From a virus, in IMG/VR virus record IMGVR_UViG_3300027782_000025, positions 1-64,000 of that record: a stretch of 64,000 nt of DNA. One strand, given 5' to 3'. The position numbers were made by a program, and so were the translations under genes. The first letter of the stretch is position 1, and each line of letters opens with the position of its first letter. Below are positions 26,579 through 34,597 of this stretch, in pieces. The notes under the pieces were generated by a model that searched no databases, was not told the DNA's origin, and worked only from the letters and a program-made list of their open reading frames with translations.

Positions 26579-26611
26579 CTCCCCCATAGTATCTAAGGAA
26601 TTATGGGGGAG
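26579..26611 (+). terminator. Hairpin after the helicase gene
   Basis: CTCCCCCATA (26579-26588) pairs perfectly with TATGGGGGAG (26602-26611). No T run follows; the next promoter starts three bases later. Confidence 0.6.
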
Positions 26612-26613
26612 TA

Positions 26614-26641
26614 TTGCAAAAGTAGAAAAGTCTGTTACAAG
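26614..26641 (+). promoter_or_regulatory. Promoter
   Basis: TTGCAA (26614-26619), 16 bp, TACAAG (26636-26641) preceded by TGT. Confidence 0.75.
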
Positions 26642-26687
26642 GATATGTGGTTTTAATAACAATGGTTTCCTTCGAAAGGGGAATAAG

Positions 26688-27851
26688 ATGAAGATTGATT
26701 ACCGAAATGCGTCGATTAAAGATCTGAAATGCGTGTCTACTGTGGACAAGCACCGCAACAAGGTCACCGGCATCGAGGTCGATGGCGAAGTGATCAAGCC
26801 GACCGAACGCTTCTGGACGAGCGTCTGCTCACGATTCGGCTTTAACCCCAGCGTGTTCAAATACTTCGAGCACGAAGAAGTGTTCACCCGCATCTCCGAG
26901 AAGCAGCATGGTGGCCAGCTCGGCCTCACGATCGAGCGGAACGATGATGGCCTCAACAGGCTCCTAGGTGTGTCCAGCCCATCCAAGCCAGTCGCTCGCC
27001 ACGAGCAGCTGATCAGCACGCTTGACAAGTTCAAGGCAGAAGGTATCACCTACTCCAATGGGGTGATCTCTAGCCAGCACACCCCACGTGTGAACAACGG
27101 CTTCATCACCGCTGGCGATGCCTTCTCCGCCAAGTTCTTCCTTAACACCCCGATCGACGGCTATGGCGCCCCATCGATCTACCTCGGGCTTCTCCGCCAA
27201 GTGTGTGCAAATGGCATGGTCGCCCTCAGCAAAGCATTCCGCTCCGACCTCTCCCTCGGGAAGGGCGAAGACAACGTGATGCCAGCGATCATCCGAGCAC
27301 TCGACAGCTTCAACAACGACGAAGGCTACGCTGCACTCCAGCAGCGCGTCGAATCGTCCACAAAGTCTTGGGCCTCGATGTACGAAGCGAACAGCCTTCA
27401 CCAGCTGCTCTACAAGACCTTCGCACAGAACAGCCTCAAGTCCATCGAGACCGACGTGCCCCCCGAAGGCACCAAGCTCCACGAGCTGTTCCCCTCAGGA
27501 GTTGAACTCGAGTCCTATCGCAAGATCGGCAACCCGCTGTTCAAGGCCTTCCACACGATGACCGGAGACGCAGGAATGCTCTACGGCCTGTCGAATCTCG
27601 ACGCTCTCTCCAGCAAGAGACAGCGAGCATTGCCAGTGAAGTGCTCAGCTTACGATCTCATCAACTTCGCCACAGAAGTCGCCACCCACTATGCAAATGG
27701 TGATGGTGCCCGCAAGCTGAACGGCTGGGTTGGTGATATGATCGCCAACGAGTTCGACATGGAGAACACGATGGACGAGAACAAGGACTTCACCGACACC
27801 TTCCTCAGATCACAGATGAACATGATCACAGACAAGGTCGGAGCGAACTAA
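26688..27851 (+). CDS. DUF932-type phage protein (387 aa)
   Basis: The blocks F-W-T-S-V-C-S-R-F-G-F-N-P-S-V-F-K-Y at residues 42-60, a G-D-A-F-S-A-K-F-F-L-N segment, Y-L-G-L-L-R-Q-V-C-A-N-G-M and a long helical end are consistent with DUF932 proteins, large phage and plasmid proteins of unknown function that sometimes accompany replication or single-strand repair genes. The gene is single-copy under its own promoter next to the helicase, which supports a DNA-metabolism role. ATG 26688 follows AAGGGGAATAAG. The family call is from overall pattern, not a catalytic motif. Confidence 0.65.
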   Translation: MKIDYRNASIKDLKCVSTVDKHRNKVTGIEVDGEVIKPTERFWTSVCSRFGFNPSVFKYFEHEEVFTRISEKQHGGQLGLTIERNDDGLNRLLGVSSPSKPVARHEQLISTLDKFKAEGITYSNGVISSQHTPRVNNGFITAGDAFSAKFFLNTPIDGYGAPSIYLGLLRQVCANGMVALSKAFRSDLSLGKGEDNVMPAIIRALDSFNNDEGYAALQQRVESSTKSWASMYEANSLHQLLYKTFAQNSLKSIETDVPPEGTKLHELFPSGVELESYRKIGNPLFKAFHTMTGDAGMLYGLSNLDALSSKRQRALPVKCSAYDLINFATEVATHYANGDGARKLNGWVGDMIANEFDMENTMDENKDFTDTFLRSQMNMITDKVGAN

Positions 27852-27863
27852 CCACTAGTAAGT

Positions 27864-27899
27864 TCCCCCAGATGAAATACTCTGGGGGGATTTATTATA
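27864..27899 (+). terminator. Terminator
   Basis: TCCCCCAGA (27864-27872) pairs with TCTGGGGGGA (27881-27890) around eight bases, followed by TTTATTATAT. Confidence 0.7.
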
Positions 27900-27927
27900 T
27901 CCACCCATTGCCTCGGTGGAAAGCCTA

Positions 27928-27956
27928 TTGCGCAGAACATATAACCCTGCTACAGA
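27928..27956 (+). promoter_or_regulatory. Promoter
   Basis: TTGCGC (27928-27933), 17 bp, TACAGA (27951-27956) preceded by TGC. Confidence 0.75.
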
Positions 27957-27986
27957 ACAAAACAACCCACAACCAAGGAGCTAAGT

Positions 27987-28487
27987 ATGGACAGCAAAAA
28001 AGACATAAGAGAAGACATCATCAGCAACATCCGACACAACGACCCACTCGCTGGGCCGATGGTCCTCATCCCTGGCAAAGTATTCAGTAAACTACTCAAC
28101 CCAGGCCAGTCGACCGAACCCGAAACCACAAAGGAAGGCTACATCTTCCCATGGTCCCTAGATGAAAACACCATAAAATTCATCTTTGAGAACAACGGCG
28201 ATGTCATAGCTGTCGATAGCATCGTGCCAGAAGAAATCCTAGTAGTCAAAAAACACCTACTCGATTACGACAACTCCGGGCACACCCATGAAGTCATCGA
28301 AATCAGAAGCGGCACGGCCAAAGGCACCCGTTACCTCCGCCACGACGAGCCCACGCTCGAAGAGTACATGAGCCAGCGCCTCAAGGCAACGCGTAAAGGC
28401 ATAAGCGAACTCATAAAAGAAAACCTCTACGGGGATTTCTGCACAGACACCCGCGCCGAATACCTAGAAATCATCAACAGAAAATAA
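27987..28487 (+). CDS. Hypothetical protein (166 aa)
   Basis: MDSKKDIREDIISNIRHNDP leads to a beta domain (MVLIPGKVFSKLLNP, then T-I-K-F-I-F-E-N-N-G-D-V) and a helical C-terminus with T-L-E-E-Y-M-S-Q-R-L-K-A-T-R-K. It is soluble and mixed in charge. ATG 27987 follows CAAGGAGCTAAGT. It is the first gene of a run 27987-29364. Function unknown. Confidence 0.72.
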   Translation: MDSKKDIREDIISNIRHNDPLAGPMVLIPGKVFSKLLNPGQSTEPETTKEGYIFPWSLDENTIKFIFENNGDVIAVDSIVPEEILVVKKHLLDYDNSGHTHEVIEIRSGTAKGTRYLRHDEPTLEEYMSQRLKATRKGISELIKENLYGDFCTDTRAEYLEIINRK

Positions 28488-28519
28488 GTAACTAACCTAT
28501 ACCATAAAGGAGAATACAC

Positions 28520-29227
28520 ATGAAAGCAACTGAACCAGCTAAAGAGCAAACCTGCGTCGTCTTCAGCTACATCCCATTCGTCGACCTCAGCGAAATAAAC
28601 CAATATATGGGAAAACTAAATGAAAACACCACCGACAAAGACAAACTAACAGCAACCATCGAAAAAAGCATCATGGACGCGCAAGACAAAATGCCACTCT
28701 CAAGAGGAGTACTATGGTGCAACGACAACGAAAGCAACACCACCGCCGCCATGATCATCCTCGAACACAGCGCCAAAGAACTACAGGAACACATGCTAAC
28801 TTGGGCCGACGGTAAATCAACAAGATTCTCATGGTTCATCGAAAGAGAACATAATAACTATACATCCCCATCAAAATACTCCCTAGGAATAATAGCTGAC
28901 CCCCAACAAAGCATCGACAGATTCAAAATCGCACATGAAATCTTCAACGCCAAACCAGAACTCCCAGACGACAACAGCTACAAAGTATACAGCGTACCCA
29001 TCATTTCCACTCAGGAAACCGACACCTCCGTCATCGAACTAAACCAAGCGCTAAACAAAAACCTCTACACCGACGTACAGACACTAAGTATCGGCTTCGT
29101 CAACATCGAAGACATACTCAACGACGACGGGGAATTAGATCGAGATAAATTTAATAAATTAGTCGACACCTACGGATGGATGGTCCTAGAAAAAATAGCC
29201 AACGTTAAACTTAAAGAAGAAGAATAA
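28520..29227 (+). CDS. Hypothetical acidic protein (235 aa)
   Basis: MKATEPAKEQTCVVFSYIPF, then a helix with K-L-N-E-N-T-T-D-K-D-K, a strand-rich middle (SRGVLWCNDNESNTTAAMII) and a C-terminus ending G-W-M-V-L-E-K-I-A-N. Acidic overall, no membrane span, no known domain. ATG 28520 follows AAAGGAGAATACAC. The stop overlaps the next gene (TAATG). Confidence 0.72.
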   Translation: MKATEPAKEQTCVVFSYIPFVDLSEINQYMGKLNENTTDKDKLTATIEKSIMDAQDKMPLSRGVLWCNDNESNTTAAMIILEHSAKELQEHMLTWADGKSTRFSWFIEREHNNYTSPSKYSLGIIADPQQSIDRFKIAHEIFNAKPELPDDNSYKVYSVPIISTQETDTSVIELNQALNKNLYTDVQTLSIGFVNIEDILNDDGELDRDKFNKLVDTYGWMVLEKIANVKLKEEE

Positions 29228-29364
29228 TGTATCAATTTATTACCTTTTACCGTAGAATAAATCCCGACTCCCCACCCGCGTCCCCAATGCTCTTACTCGG
29301 CATATTCTTATTCGTATTGACACTTATAATCATAGCCGTTTGGATTTGTAGAGACGATAATTAA
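29227..29364 (+). CDS. Small single-span membrane protein (45 aa)
   Basis: The frame starts at ATG 29227, overlapping the previous stop, and reads MYQFITFYRRINPDSPPASP followed by a hydrophobic span M-L-L-L-G-I-F-L-F-V-L-T-L-I-I-I-A-V-W-I and C-R-D-D-N. Translational coupling and the clean transmembrane helix support it. It ends tail to tail with the methyltransferase gene. Role unknown. Confidence 0.65.
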   Translation: MYQFITFYRRINPDSPPASPMLLLGIFLFVLTLIIIAVWICRDDN

Positions 29365-29963
29365 CCCCATTGCTCAGCCATCGCCGCCGCGATCCCATCA
29401 TAGGTCTTAGACCTCAACTTCCACCGATCCTTCGACGGTGGCAAATAATGCATCCTATTCCTCTCCCGGTGCGGCAACGCCATCATCTCCGCCTTCACAT
29501 TATTAGTCCCCACCAGCGCCGGCAGGCCCTTCAACCATAAACAAGTCGCCTTCTGCTCAGTGTGACCAAACATCCAAGGCTGAATCACCTGCGCATAACT
29601 AACCCCCACTAAAACCCGCGCATACTTATGCATAATAGGGTTCTCAACACAAACCCTCTTAACATCCGCGTGATACAACAATTTAAAGAATTCCGCCGCC
29701 TCCGCCAACCGATCCCAGCGCGAAGGATCCTTATGAAGCCAACACACACCCGCGTTCGTCATATACGTGCACGGTGGATGCGCGACCATCAGGTCCCAGG
29801 TTTGAGCCCCTGGCCCGTTGATAAGGTGCATCACATCCCCCATTATATGATTAGGAGACCCATCATCCGCGGGAAGTAAATCACAAGACCAAGCATCATG
29901 CCCCTTAGACGCGAAGGCACGCCGGACCGTTCCACTGTATTCGCACGCGACAAGTACACGCAT
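29361..29963 (-). CDS. DNA cytosine methyltransferase-like protein (200 aa)
   Basis: M-R-V-L-V-A-C-E-Y-S-G at the start is the SAM-binding motif I of C5 methyltransferases, W-D-L-M-V-A-H-P-P-C carries the catalytic P-P-C (residues 63-65), and V-C-V-E-N-P is motif VI at about 105-109. The C-terminal region with the target-recognition domain is short, so it is a compact enzyme or a related phage family that acts on a DNA base. It could protect phage DNA from restriction. ATG 29963 is preceded by AAAGGGCTAAAATT. Its end overlaps the convergent gene at 29227. Confidence 0.82.
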   Translation of the reverse strand: MRVLVACEYSGTVRRAFASKGHDAWSCDLLPADDGSPNHIMGDVMHLINGPGAQTWDLMVAHPPCTYMTNAGVCWLHKDPSRWDRLAEAAEFFKLLYHADVKRVCVENPIMHKYARVLVGVSYAQVIQPWMFGHTEQKATCLWLKGLPALVGTNNVKAEMMALPHRERNRMHYLPPSKDRWKLRSKTYDGIAAAMAEQWG

Positions 29964-30005
29964 AATTTTAGCCCTTTAAAAAAACAATACATATATATAC
30001 AAAAA

Positions 30006-30034
30006 TTCCCTCGGCAACAGCATCGCCGAGGGAA
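30006..30034. terminator. Symmetrical terminator between converging units
   Basis: TTCCCTCGGC (30006-30015) and GCCGAGGGAA (30025-30034) form a perfect 10 bp stem around nine bases, with A/T-rich flanks on both sides, so it can serve both strands. Confidence 0.75.
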
Positions 30035-30050
30035 TAAAATTAATAATTAA

Positions 30051-30329
30051 TTATAATAAATCAACAGTCAGCATTTCCTTATCCAGCTTCAGGAAATATG
30101 AAAACTCAATCCTATGGGTAGGCACAAGTCTATCAGGATCAGTAACTGTCCACACATTAACCCGCCAATGATCACCAAACACATTATGAGCGTCAGTCTG
30201 ATAATGATTATCAGGATAGGTCCCAGACTGCCGCATCAACCTATGGACAGCGCTAGTAACATGGTCAAGGTTAGATTTCTCGGACTTTGGCTTCTTAACC
30301 ACAGTTTCACCCGCCTTAATTGTTTTCAT
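30051..30329 (-). CDS. Hypothetical basic protein (92 aa)
   Basis: MKTIKAGETVVKKPKSEKSN leads to H-V-T-S-A-V-H-R-L-M-R-Q-S-G-T-Y-P and a beta part ending V-D-L-L. Lys-rich start; the end resembles the ferredoxin-like halves of small phage proteins but no family is recognised. ATG 30329 follows GGGAGGCATTTGGTG. It has a promoter at 30377-30404. Confidence 0.7.
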   Translation of the reverse strand: MKTIKAGETVVKKPKSEKSNLDHVTSAVHRLMRQSGTYPDNHYQTDAHNVFGDHWRVNVWTVTDPDRLVPTHRIEFSYFLKLDKEMLTVDLL

Positions 30330-30376
30330 CACCAAATGCCTCCCATAATTAAAGGAACATGTTAATCACATGATAC

Positions 30377-30404
30377 TTTGTAACAAGGAATAGAGCACCA
30401 GCAA
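30377..30404 (-). promoter_or_regulatory. Leftward promoter
   Basis: Minus strand: TTGCTG (30404-30399), 16 bp, TACAAA (30382-30377) preceded by TGT. Confidence 0.75.
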
Positions 30405-30532
30405 TATTGTAGGGGAAAAGCGCCCACCTAAACAGGGGCCGACCAACACGACCAGCCCCACACCCTTCCCCCAAAAAATCTTTGAACAATAAACGAACCA
30501 ACCAATAGATTAATTACAAGTATTAAAAAAGT

Positions 30533-31147
30533 ATGAACCATACACTAATAATCATAATCGCTCTGGCCGCCCAAGACCCACGCAACGCTCCATGCGTCAA
30601 CGGTAACTGCCCAATACAAAACAATAACCAAAATAACCAACAAATAAACCTCCCACTCCGGGCACGGGACGACACCATCGGCGCCAGCCGGCTCGATTTC
30701 AAGTATATTGACCAACAAGTTCACAGCCTCAGAACCTGCATAAGCACCGGGAGTAAAACCCCCCTAGAATATGCACTAACATGCAAAGACGCCAGACTCC
30801 GCGCCGCCGCCAACCTAGTCGCCACCGACTACGGGACAGAATTCCTGCCAGACCTGATCAAAAACATCACCGACGAAGACATAGCCGTCCAACAAACCGC
30901 ACGCCAAAGCCTGGTACGCCTAGCCAGAAAAGCCTACAACATAACCACCCCCGTCCAAACCATGACCGGGCCCAAAGAACCAATCGACTTCGGACCAATG
31001 GCAACAGACAACAGCACCCAGGCTAGCACATCACAAACAATGTGGGAACTATGGCACCGTGCCCTAAAACCTGAAAACATAGCCAACATAAACAAACCCA
31101 AAGACCTACAGGTAAATATAAAGGGAGTAGAACCCAAACCCAAATAA
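30533..31147 (+). CDS. Exported-looking protein with CVNGNCP motif (204 aa)
   Basis: M-N-H-T-L-I-I-I-I-A-L-A-A gives a short hydrophobic start that may be a signal peptide, followed by C-V-N-G-N-C-P-I and an Asn/Gln linker (IQNNNQNNQQINL). Residues 80-130 form paired helices like a HEAT unit (CKDARLRAAANLVATDYGTE, then F-L-P-D-L-I-K-N). The Lys/Pro tail VEPKPK ends it. The next protein carries the same C-x-N-G-N-C-P-I motif. There is no clear ribosome binding site before ATG 30533. Function unknown. Confidence 0.7.
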   Translation: MNHTLIIIIALAAQDPRNAPCVNGNCPIQNNNQNNQQINLPLRARDDTIGASRLDFKYIDQQVHSLRTCISTGSKTPLEYALTCKDARLRAAANLVATDYGTEFLPDLIKNITDEDIAVQQTARQSLVRLARKAYNITTPVQTMTGPKEPIDFGPMATDNSTQASTSQTMWELWHRALKPENIANINKPKDLQVNIKGVEPKPK

Positions 31148-31158
31148 AGGAAAGAAAC

Positions 31159-31431
31159 ATGAAAAAGACTCTAACCGCCCTCCTGGCCATCACCCTTCTC
31201 CTCAGCGCAACCAATATCGCCGACGCACGCGAAAGAAAATTCACGCCGATTAAAAACCTCCTTGAAAAACGAAAAGAATCCAACCGCGGCCTAATAAACA
31301 GAGCCCTGACCAGGATAGAAACTAGAAGAAATAAAATAAATTATGTAGAAATGGACGCCCAAACCACCATCAGGCTCACCAGCAAAAGTTGCGCCAACGG
31401 GAACTGCCCAATCCCAACCTACGACTTCTAA
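31159..31431 (+). CDS. Small secreted protein with CANGNCP motif (90 aa)
   Basis: MKKTLTALLAITLLLSATNI is a good signal peptide, with a likely cleavage after A-D-A around residue 23. The mature part is Arg-rich (RERKFTPIKNLLEKRKESNR) and ends S-C-A-N-G-N-C-P-I-P-T-Y-D-F, sharing the C-[AV]-N-G-N-C-P-I motif with the protein encoded just upstream. ATG 31159 follows AAAGGAAAGAAAC. Linked genes with a shared motif suggest a joint role outside the cytoplasm; nothing more can be said. Confidence 0.75.
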   Translation: MKKTLTALLAITLLLSATNIADARERKFTPIKNLLEKRKESNRGLINRALTRIETRRNKINYVEMDAQTTIRLTSKSCANGNCPIPTYDF

Positions 31432-31484
31432 CGCATTTCCTTCTAGGAAACCATTAAATAAACCATCAATAAATAAATCCCCAA

Positions 31485-32231
31485 ATGACACCAATCACCA
31501 CCACCGTCGAACTAGACACAAGCACAGCCGCCAACCTGGGGACCAACGGCGGCTACAGACAACACCCAACCATAAACAACCAAACCAACACAAGCGCAAC
31601 CTACCCAGCCAAAATAATAAGCACAAGCAACACCGGCACCATAATCCAAACAATCCGCGCCATAACCATCACCGCCTACCCAACATACAACCCAAACAAC
31701 AACAACCCAACCCAAAACATTCTAAGCGCCACCAACCCAACAAACCCGACCCAACCAACAAACCCCACCAACCCCACCAACCCCACAGAGCCCCAAGCAA
31801 CTGACATAAGCATATCAACCAGCATCATCCTAACCTTCGACGCCATCTCCAAAACCATCTACACCCTAAACCAACCCAGCGGCCCAGATATAAGCCCATA
31901 CCTCCAAATGCAAATCTGTAACTGGACCGGTTACCTAAATGCCACCCCAAAAGGAACAACCAACATAATACCCTACAACGGCGCCCTCGCCGGAGAAAAT
32001 AAAACGACCACCCCAAACCTAAAAAACACTACCATCACCTTTACCACGACAAACACAGCCAAAACCACAAACGGCATCACCGCCATCTGGTTCTACAAAG
32101 GACAACCCATCAACAAAGAAACACACGACCTATTAACCAGCCAAGGATATAACATACCCCTCCTAGGGAATACCGGATACGCTCAAAGTAACATCAACCT
32201 ACTCCTCACCCTCTCCGGACCCACCTCCTAA
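31485..32231 (+). CDS. Asn/Thr/Pro-rich hypothetical protein (248 aa)
   Basis: Composition is dominated by Asn, Thr and Pro. Residues 66-100 hold the repeats N-P-T-N-P-T-Q-P-T-N-P-T-N-P-T-N, then the C-terminal half looks like a beta sandwich (SGPDISPYLQMQICNWTGYL, then I-W-F-Y-K-G-Q-P-I). The plus strand is nearly T-free over long stretches, unlike most other genes here. It could be an adhesin- or tail-type extracellular protein; this is inference from composition. ATG 31485 lacks a strong ribosome binding site. Confidence 0.6.
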   Translation: MTPITTTVELDTSTAANLGTNGGYRQHPTINNQTNTSATYPAKIISTSNTGTIIQTIRAITITAYPTYNPNNNNPTQNILSATNPTNPTQPTNPTNPTNPTEPQATDISISTSIILTFDAISKTIYTLNQPSGPDISPYLQMQICNWTGYLNATPKGTTNIIPYNGALAGENKTTTPNLKNTTITFTTTNTAKTTNGITAIWFYKGQPINKETHDLLTSQGYNIPLLGNTGYAQSNINLLLTLSGPTS

Positions 32232-32276
32232 AAAGACCCGTTTCCTCCTAGGAAACCATTCACCTCCCCATAATCC

Positions 32277-32305
32277 CTTGTAACAAAATGCGCCCCAAGT
32301 TGCAA
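32277..32305 (-). promoter_or_regulatory. Leftward promoter facing the end of the Asn/Thr/Pro-rich gene
   Basis: Minus strand: TTGCAA (32305-32300), 17 bp, TACAAG (32282-32277) preceded by TGT. Downstream on that strand is GGGGAGGTGA, then ATG-GTT-TCC-TAG, a three-codon frame, and no longer gene; its RNA would be antisense to 31485-32231. Confidence 0.55.
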
Positions 32306-32720
32306 TTGCACCACACCCATTTGCAATTGCAAAAAGAACCCCAACGCACAAAAAAGTCCAAAAAAAAAACCAAAGACATAGCCTAAAAAAGAAGGAAAAA
32401 AGACGAAAATTGCAAGCATGCGTAAATTGCGTCGCGTAAAAAAGAGAAAAAAGAGAAATAGTGGACTGACTCAACACTCTGCTTCTCGCCCATTTCTAAA
32501 TTTTCATCTTCTTTTCTTATTTCCCAAACGTTTTTTTCGAAATAATTTATAGTGGGCGTTCAACGAACGATATCCTTTTTTTTCTTTTTTACCAATGATC
32601 CGGATGTATAGTTTTTATGGTTTCTTTTTTTTGGGTTTTTATGGGGTTTTTATAGTCCGAGTCTTTTGATTTATGTATTAGTGATATTCGGGCTATTATT
32701 AGTAAAGTTAGGGGGGATTA
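32306..32720. other. Gene-free stretch with palindromes and a composition switch
   Basis: I see no gene here. TTGCAATTGCA occurs at about 32300-32310 and TTTGCAATTGCAAA, a 14 bp palindrome, at about 32322-32335. Poly-A/purine tracts (to about 32450) are followed by poly-T tracts (32528-32660), so the plus strand changes from A/C-rich to T/G-rich. GGGGGG before the next gene is its ribosome binding region. Confidence 0.6.
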
Positions 32721-33086
32721 ATGAGTTATTCTTCTGGCCCTTGGGAGGTTACTACTTCTCTTGATCCAACGGTCTGTTTTTCTATAAAAAGCGATGGTGA
32801 TTTGATTGCTCAGATCGTAAAGACTGGTTCTCCTATGAGACCTAAAGAATCTATTGGTAATCCTAATTGGTTTATTGATAATGATCTTGATAATGTGACG
32901 GCTTTGGCTAATGTTAATCTTATAGCGGCGGCTCCGGATTTGCTTAGGGCGCTGGAGCTCTCTTTAGGAGCTTTGATGATGGCTTATCCTAAGTATAAGC
33001 ATGATAGGGTTAGGCAGAGTGAAGCTATCATTTTAGCTCGCGCTGTTATCGCCAAGGCGACAGGGTTAGATTTAATCGTTCCTTGA
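32721..33086 (+). CDS. Hypothetical phage protein, IAAAPDLL type (121 aa)
   Basis: MSYSSGPWEVTTSLDPTVCF begins a beta-rich protein; N-L-I-A-A-A-P-D-L-L-R-A-L-E near residue 77 is the hallmark of a common phage protein with A-N-A-x-L-I-A-A-A-P-E-L-L, whose function is unknown to me. ATG 32721 follows TAGGGGGGATTA. It is the first gene after the composition switch, and its codons are T/G-rich. Confidence 0.75.
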   Translation: MSYSSGPWEVTTSLDPTVCFSIKSDGDLIAQIVKTGSPMRPKESIGNPNWFIDNDLDNVTALANVNLIAAAPDLLRALELSLGALMMAYPKYKHDRVRQSEAIILARAVIAKATGLDLIVP

Positions 33087-33177
33087 TTTTATTAGTTAAA
33101 ATTTATTTTATGAGCTATTTTTATTATTCTTTTTGTTCGATTATTTTTATCGTTTTTGTTACGTTTGGAGTTTAATT

Positions 33178-33288
33178 GTGTCTAATGAATATTATGTGAT
33201 GTTTCTTGTTATTTCTTTGATTTTTATGATTCAGGTGGGTGTTCCTATTATTATTGATTATTTTTATGGTGTTGATGAGGATTTATAA
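33178..33288 (+). CDS. Small membrane peptide with GTG start (36 aa)
   Basis: A frame from GTG 33178 reads M-S-N-E-Y-Y-V-M-F-L-V-I-S-L-I-F-M-I-Q-V and on to TAA at 33288. TTTGGAG precedes it by seven bases. Residues 7-25 would span a membrane. Its end overlaps the end of the methyltransferase gene on the other strand. A shorter frame at 33110-33175 just upstream is also hydrophobic but has no ribosome binding site. Confidence 0.4.
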   Translation: MSNEYYVMFLVISLIFMIQVGVPIIIDYFYGVDEDL

Positions 33289-33846
33289 TGGTATTTGGAC
33301 GGCCCATGAGCTGTCTTTAAACGCTTTTACGTTTTTTTCTCCGAATATTTCATCTACGGCTTGTTTTACTCCGCTGTGGTAGTCATGTCCGCTTATTATT
33401 CCTCCGGCTTTTACTTTTTCTTTCCAGTTCTTTATGTCGTTTTTTACTGATCGGTAGTCGTGGTCTGCATCTATATATATTAGATGGTAGGAGCGGTTTG
33501 GTGTTTCTTTTGCAAGTTGGTTTGAGTTTACTTTTCTTTCTATGATGTTCGGGTTTCTTTTTTTCGTTTCTAGGAAGTCTTTGTATACTGTCTGGGCTCT
33601 TTGTGGTGGTTTTATAAATTCTTCCCAGATGTCGCAGCAGGTTATTTCTCCTACGTATTGGGCTATGAGTTCTGCTGATGCTCCTGCGTATGATCCTATT
33701 TCTAGAGCTGTCCAGGTTTTGTCTATTTTAAAGTGGTCTAGTAGGTCTTTTAGGCCGTGTAGTCTGTTGATGGCTGGCATTTGGGCGTTATAGTATTCGT
33801 CTGAGTGGTTTTCTGTTATTCTGTATCTGGCTAGGATGTGTTCCAT
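33283..33846 (-). CDS. Class I SAM-dependent methyltransferase (187 aa)
   Basis: W-T-A-L-E-I-G-S-Y-A-G-A-S-A near residue 42 is motif I of class I methyltransferases, and Y-I-D-A-D-H-D-Y-R-S-V-K-N-D with G-G-I-I-S-G-H-D-Y follows the TylF/CmcI-like (Methyltransf_24) pattern. It would methylate a small molecule, possibly a sugar. ATG 33846 was chosen because GGAAAG lies just upstream; a longer frame would add a Lys-rich 27-residue tail. It begins the modification cluster. Confidence 0.78.
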   Translation of the reverse strand: MEHILARYRITENHSDEYYNAQMPAINRLHGLKDLLDHFKIDKTWTALEIGSYAGASAELIAQYVGEITCCDIWEEFIKPPQRAQTVYKDFLETKKRNPNIIERKVNSNQLAKETPNRSYHLIYIDADHDYRSVKNDIKNWKEKVKAGGIISGHDYHSGVKQAVDEIFGEKNVKAFKDSSWAVQIPL

Positions 33847-33967
33847 TTTCTTTCCTTTTTTTGGCGTTTTCTTTATATACTTTTTGTTTTTTTTTGTCTT
33901 GGCGGGCTTTTGGGTTAGCTTTTGCACTCTGATGCAAGGGAGATATCTTCATTGGGCTTGAATGTTA

Positions 33968-34597
33968 TTATTTAGCCGTGATATGTGTTATTTTTATTAG
34001 GCAATTGTTGCTTTTGTTTTTGGAAAGCGGCCAATTTATTATTTCATAATTTAAGTCTATAGTTTCTCTTAGTATATCTAGTCCTTTAATATACTTTGTA
34101 ATTGTGATGTGGTTATTATGTATGTCTTCGATATAATAAACGCCGTTTTTGTTTAATTTATCTAAGGAGGAGGTTAGGAATGATATGTTGGCTTCTGAAT
34201 TGTGTTCTCCGTCGTCTATGATGAGGTCGAAGGTTATATTTTTTAGTGATTCTTGGTTCCACATTTCTTCGATGGATATTTTATCTCTCTGGTCGACGTA
34301 GAATGTTTTTATTCTTTCTTCGTCTTTTAATATAGTTTCATCGATGTCTGCGCCATAGATGGTGGCGTTGGGGAAGTATTCTCTCCAGCCTCTTAGTGAT
34401 GCGCTTGGTGTCCCTCCTTGCCCCATGTTAGCCGGTATTTTTGGATTGGTTGTGCCTATTCCCAGTTCGAATACGTTTTTTATTTCGAGCTTTTGGTCAT
34501 TAAATTGTTTAAAGTATTCTATTGTATAATTATGTATACCGTTTCCTTTATCGCTACCGTTTTTTGTCATTATTTTGCATAGGGGTGTTACATCCAT
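33968..34597 (-). CDS. Class I SAM-dependent methyltransferase (209 aa)
   Basis: V-F-E-L-G-I-G-T at about residue 42, Y-G-A-D-I-D, and F-D-L-I-I-D-D-G-E-H with G-G/N-G-V-Y-Y-I-E-D-I are the SAM-binding and catalytic-side motifs of the MycE/macrocin-type or glycan methyltransferase group (N-K-N-G-V-Y-Y-I-E-D). D-K-G-N-G-I-H-N-Y near the start fits this family. It sits beside FkbM-type enzymes and a fucosyltransferase, so a role in modifying a glycan is likely. ATG 34597 has only a weak purine-rich box before it. Confidence 0.75.
   Translation of the reverse strand: MDVTPLCKIMTKNGSDKGNGIHNYTIEYFKQFNDQKLEIKNVFELGIGTTNPKIPANMGQGGTPSASLRGWREYFPNATIYGADIDETILKDEERIKTFYVDQRDKISIEEMWNQESLKNITFDLIIDDGEHNSEANISFLTSSLDKLNKNGVYYIEDIHNNHITITKYIKGLDILRETIDLNYEIINWPLSKNKSNNCLIKITHITAK

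Noticed and set aside
32199-32477. A 92-codon minus-strand frame across the gene-free stretch
   Set aside because: The translation is Phe/Cys-rich low-complexity sequence from poly-A/T tracts with no leader.
33110-33175. A 21-codon hydrophobic frame before the GTG-start peptide
   Set aside because: It has no ribosome binding site and sits in very T-rich DNA where such frames arise by chance.
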